Assembly: GCA_900549525.1 (NCBI GenBank) | Contig: UWSJ01000018.1 | Location: forward strand, 1 to 26,710 | Source: an uncultured Coriobacteriaceae bacterium | GTDB taxonomy: Bacteria > Actinomycetota > Coriobacteriia > Coriobacteriales > Atopobiaceae | Direction: 5' to 3' | Length of the DNA stretch: 26,710 nucleotides | Shown: positions 24,451-26,710 of the stretch, piece after piece | Layout: each line of letters starts with the position of its first letter | How positions within the stretch are numbered: position 1 is the first letter of the stretch | The notes under the pieces: model-generated | The model's input: only the letters and a program-made list of their open reading frames with translations | What the model was told of the DNA's origin: nothing | The model's database searches: none | Program-made: the position numbers and the translations under genes

Positions 24451-24572
24451 AATGAGTAACAGGGACAGGCGTGTCGACGGTTCACCAACGGTCGCATTGG
24501 AGCGCTAAGCGGTAGAGACGCGTCTTGGGAACGGGAGTCAGAGCATACGAATCGCCCGGAGTCAGGCAGACG

Positions 24573-24884
24573 CTAGCAGCCGTCCCCGAGCTCGACCTCC
24601 AGCCGAAGCACGGCCGCACGGGCGTCCGTCGCGTCCGTGAAGTCGAGCGCGTGCGGCTCACCCTTCGTGGTGCGATAGGTCACGATGGGGCCAAACCCGC
24701 CCTCGAGCGTGCACGACGCACGGGCAAAGAGCGCGTCCTCGCGCAGCCCCGGATAGCGCACCTCGGCAACGGCGGGGTGGCAGGCAAGATAGCTGGCCAC
24801 TACCTGGGCCACGTCCGAGGACGTACGCCAGCGCGCGGGATCGAGGCGGCGCTCGAGCTTCTTGAGATCTTCGAGACTGGGCAT
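24573..24884 (-). CDS. Small protein resembling the C-terminal part of Cys/Met-metabolism PLP enzymes
   Basis: A 103-residue frame with ATG 24884 behind AAGGGGAG. The stretch VASYLACHPAVAEVRYPGLREDALFARASCTLEGGFGPIVTYR (about 28-70) resembles the C-terminal domain of cystathionine gamma-synthase/lyase-type enzymes, where HP.V..V.YPGL is characteristic. The PLP-binding lysine domain is absent, so it cannot be an active enzyme of that family by itself. It may be a domain that took on another role, a decayed fragment, or a chance likeness. It lies 18 nt after the next gene upstream, with which it is probably co-transcribed. Confidence 0.55.
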   Translation of the reverse strand: MPSLEDLKKLERRLDPARWRTSSDVAQVVASYLACHPAVAEVRYPGLREDALFARASCTLEGGFGPIVTYRTTKGEPHALDFTDATDARAAVLRLEVELGDGC

Positions 24885-24902
24885 ACGCTCCCCTTGTCGT
24901 GG

Positions 24903-25268
24903 TTACATGGCAAACGGCTCGTAGTAGAGGTCGTCAGCGCTTACGCCACGACCCAGCAGAAACGAGCGCCAGGCGCGCCGCGTCGGGCAGGGCCCGGCAA
25001 TGAGGTAGACCGCGCCGGGGGCCATGGATGCGGCGACCCCGTCCTCCGAACGCCTACTTCCCGCCTTGAGCACAAGACGAAGATTGGAGTGGCTGGCCGC
25101 GAGCTCGCGCAGCGAATCCGCGTAGACCATGTCACGCTCGCTCCGGGCACCGTAGAGGAAGGCAACCGAGCGACCGGTATCCACATAGGCGGCAAGGAAG
25201 TGCCGGGGCACCGCGAACAGAGCGACGGCCCACAGCAGGGCGGGCTGACGTGCGGGACGATGAACCAT
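24903..25268 (-). CDS. Small protein resembling a ferredoxin-NAD(P) reductase nucleotide-binding domain
   Basis: A 121-residue frame from ATG 25268, which has GAAGGT 7-8 nt upstream. FLYGARSERDMVYADSLRELAASHSNLRLVL resembles the NAD(P)-binding half of ferredoxin-reductase-like flavoproteins. The end AVYLIAGPCPTRRAWRSFLLGRGVSADDLYYEPF fits the family's CGP...L...GV....YE.F pattern. The flavin domain and the usual GGIG.TP nucleotide loop are missing; ALFAVPRHFLAAYV stands in that place. It could be a truncated gene or a stand-alone domain. The frame is open to 25334, but that part lies inside the thrS terminator. Stop and next start are 18 nt apart. Confidence 0.5.
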   Translation of the reverse strand: MVHRPARQPALLWAVALFAVPRHFLAAYVDTGRSVAFLYGARSERDMVYADSLRELAASHSNLRLVLKAGSRRSEDGVAASMAPGAVYLIAGPCPTRRAWRSFLLGRGVSADDLYYEPFAM

Positions 25269-25312
25269 GGGAGATACCTTCTCGTAAGGTAGTCTGAGCG
25301 GCGGTCTGTGCA

Positions 25313-25350
25313 AAGCGCCCCCAGGCTCGCGCATGAGCCCAGGGGCGCTT
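25313..25350 (-). terminator. Terminator downstream of thrS
   Basis: AAGCGCCCCCAGGCTC (25313-25328) and GAGCCCAGGGGCGCTT (25335-25350) form a 16-position stem (two G-T pairs) with a 6-nt loop, 41 bp after the thrS stop. Both ends are AA/TT, so it may work in both directions. Confidence 0.8.
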
Positions 25351-25391
25351 GTGGCGTCATATGAACGAAGCGGGGCGAAGCAACCTAAGCC

Positions 25392-26710
25392 CTAGCGGCG
25401 CTCGGCAATCTCGGCCGTCACGTCGGCAATGAAGTCGGCAAGGTCGCGCTGGACCGTCTCGTTGGAACGGTCGCGGACGGAGATGTTGCCGGCCTCGGCC
25501 TCCTTCTCGCCGATGATCAGCATGTACGGCACGCGGTCGATGGAGCGGGCCTCGCGGATCTTGTAGCCGATCTTCTCGTCGCGGTCGTCCACCTTGACGC
25601 GGACCTTGGCGTCGCGGAGCTTCGCGGCGACCTCGTTGGCATACTCGCGGGTCTTCTCGGAGACGGGAAGCACCTTGACCTGCAGCGGCGAGAGCCACGT
25701 GGGGAACTTGCCCGCGTACTCCTCGGTAAGCATGCCAATGAAGCGCTCGAAGGAGCCAAAGCCCGCGCGGTGAATCATGATGGGCTGCTTCTTGGAGCCG
25801 TCGGCGTCGGTGTACTCGAGCTGGAAGTTGTGCGGCAGCTGGAAGTCGAGCTGGATGGTGCCGCACTGCCAGGTACGGCCGAGGCAGTCCTGCAGGTGGA
25901 AGTCGATCTTGGGGCCGTAGAAGGCGCCGTCGCCCTCGTTGACGGTGTACTCGACGCCCATGGCCTCGAGCGCGGCCTTGAGGCCGGCCTCGGCGTTGGC
26001 CCAGTCCTCGTCGGAGCCCATGGAGTCATCGGGGCGCGTGGAGAGCTCGACGCGGTACGGGAAGCCAAACTGCGCGTAGTAGGCCGTGATGAGGTGCGCG
26101 ACGTCCGTGACCTGCTCGGTGATCTGGTCAGGACGGATGAACAGGTGCGCGTCGTCCTGCTGGAACTGACGGACGCGGAAGAGGCCGTGGAGGGCGCCCT
26201 TGAGCTCGTGGCGGTGGTCGATGCCGGCCTCGGCGAGCTTGAGGGGCAGGTCACGGTAGCTGCGCGGCTTGTGCTTGTAGATGAGGCAGGCACCCGGGCA
26301 GTTCATCGGCTTGATGGCATAGTCCTCGTCGTCGATGACCGTGGTGTACATGTTCTCCTTGTAGTGCTCCCAGTGACCCGAGGTCTCCCAGAGCTTGCGG
26401 GAGAGGATGATCGGGGTCTGGACCTCCTGGTAGCCAAACTTGGCCTGCATCTCGTGCCAGTAGTCCATGAGGGAGTTCTTGACGACCATGCCGTTGGGGA
26501 GCCAGAACGGGAATCCCGGGCCGGCGTCGTCCATCATGAAGAGGTCCATCTCGCGGCCGATCTTGCGGTGGTCGCGACGGGCGGCCTCCTCGAGCATCTT
26601 GAGGTGCTCCTCCAGGGCCTCCTTCGAGCCGAACGCGATGCCGTTGATGCGCGTCAGCATCTTGTTGTCCTTGTCGCCCTTCCAGTAGGCGCCAGAGACA
26701 CCGGTGAGCT
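25392..26710 (-). CDS. thrS: Threonyl-tRNA synthetase, C-terminal 438 residues (cut by window edge)
   Basis: ThrRS charges tRNA-Thr in the cytoplasm. The frame is open through the right window edge, so the TGS and most of the editing domain lie outside. The first visible residues LTGVSGAYWKGDKDNKMLTRINGIAF are the standard link into the catalytic core. Motif 2 region FRVRQFQQDDAHLF, the zinc cysteine in KPMNCPGACLIYKH, the DAH histidine and the third zinc-ligand histidine near IMIHRAGFGSFERFIGMLTEEYAGKFPTWL (motif 3) are present. The anticodon-binding domain LQVKVLPVSEKTREYANEVA follows, with GYKIREA near the end. A hairpin terminator lies 41 bp downstream. Confidence 0.97.
   Translation of the reverse strand, partial: LTGVSGAYWKGDKDNKMLTRINGIAFGSKEALEEHLKMLEEAARRDHRKIGREMDLFMMDDAGPGFPFWLPNGMVVKNSLMDYWHEMQAKFGYQEVQTPIILSRKLWETSGHWEHYKENMYTTVIDDEDYAIKPMNCPGACLIYKHKPRSYRDLPLKLAEAGIDHRHELKGALHGLFRVRQFQQDDAHLFIRPDQITEQVTDVAHLITAYYAQFGFPYRVELSTRPDDSMGSDEDWANAEAGLKAALEAMGVEYTVNEGDGAFYGPKIDFHLQDCLGRTWQCGTIQLDFQLPHNFQLEYTDADGSKKQPIMIHRAGFGSFERFIGMLTEEYAGKFPTWLSPLQVKVLPVSEKTREYANEVAAKLRDAKVRVKVDDRDEKIGYKIREARSIDRVPYMLIIGEKEAEAGNISVRDRSNETVQRDLADFIADVTAEIAERR

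Noticed and set aside
1..26710. CRISPR arrays, tRNA or rRNA genes, insertion sequences, prophage
   Set aside because: I looked for regular direct repeats, cloverleaf-type sequences and transposase or integrase motifs and saw none.

Overview
The window is a GC-rich, densely coding bacterial chromosome segment, most like Coriobacteriia of the Atopobiaceae type (Olsenella, Atopobium and relatives). This placement is inferred from composition, the protein families present and their arrangement; no marker gene proves it. The high GC produces many long antisense open frames, which I treated as shadows.

Layout. (1) 1-843: the 5' end of metK on the minus strand, preceded by a leader with a promoter, a SAM-I/SAM-IV-type riboswitch and an intrinsic terminator. 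(2) 844-1986: an unrecognised single-span membrane protein. (3) 2228-7257: two tandem YhgE/Pip-type membrane proteins joined by a 4-bp start/stop overlap. (4) 7258-9110: a decayed region. It begins with intergenic DNA carrying four copies of a degenerate 25-bp motif in two facing pairs with identical 61-bp spacing. It continues with fused, frameshifted remnants of a uroporphyrinogen-decarboxylase-like gene, metN, metI and a LysR regulator. (5) 9212-9976: an aminoglycoside-phosphotransferase-like kinase. (6) 10134-14254: adhE and a divergent aldo-keto reductase, separated by 491 bp with two operator-like palindromes. (7) 14491-24353: a complete galactose uptake and Leloir cluster on the minus strand, in transcription order galM, galK, galT, a LacI/GalR-type regulator, mglB, mglA, mglC. 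(8) 24573-25268: two short single-domain ORFs. (9) 25392-26710: most of thrS, with its terminator.

How the genes work together. MglBAC imports galactose or galactosides, GalM interconverts the anomers, GalK phosphorylates galactose, and GalT exchanges it onto UDP; galE is not in the window. Three promoter regions (galM, galK, mglB) share the core TGTTAACGT, and the LacI-type regulator encoded in the middle of the cluster is the obvious candidate to bind it.

The most unusual result is in the transporter. The MglB lipoprotein reads as a circular permutation of the classical galactose-binding protein. The segment that normally opens the mature protein sits at the C-terminus, while recognisable sugar- and calcium-binding residues are kept. 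The partner permease MglC carries an extra charged, coiled-coil-like N-terminal region of about 220 residues ahead of an otherwise ordinary permease. Together they suggest a structurally remodelled Mgl transporter.
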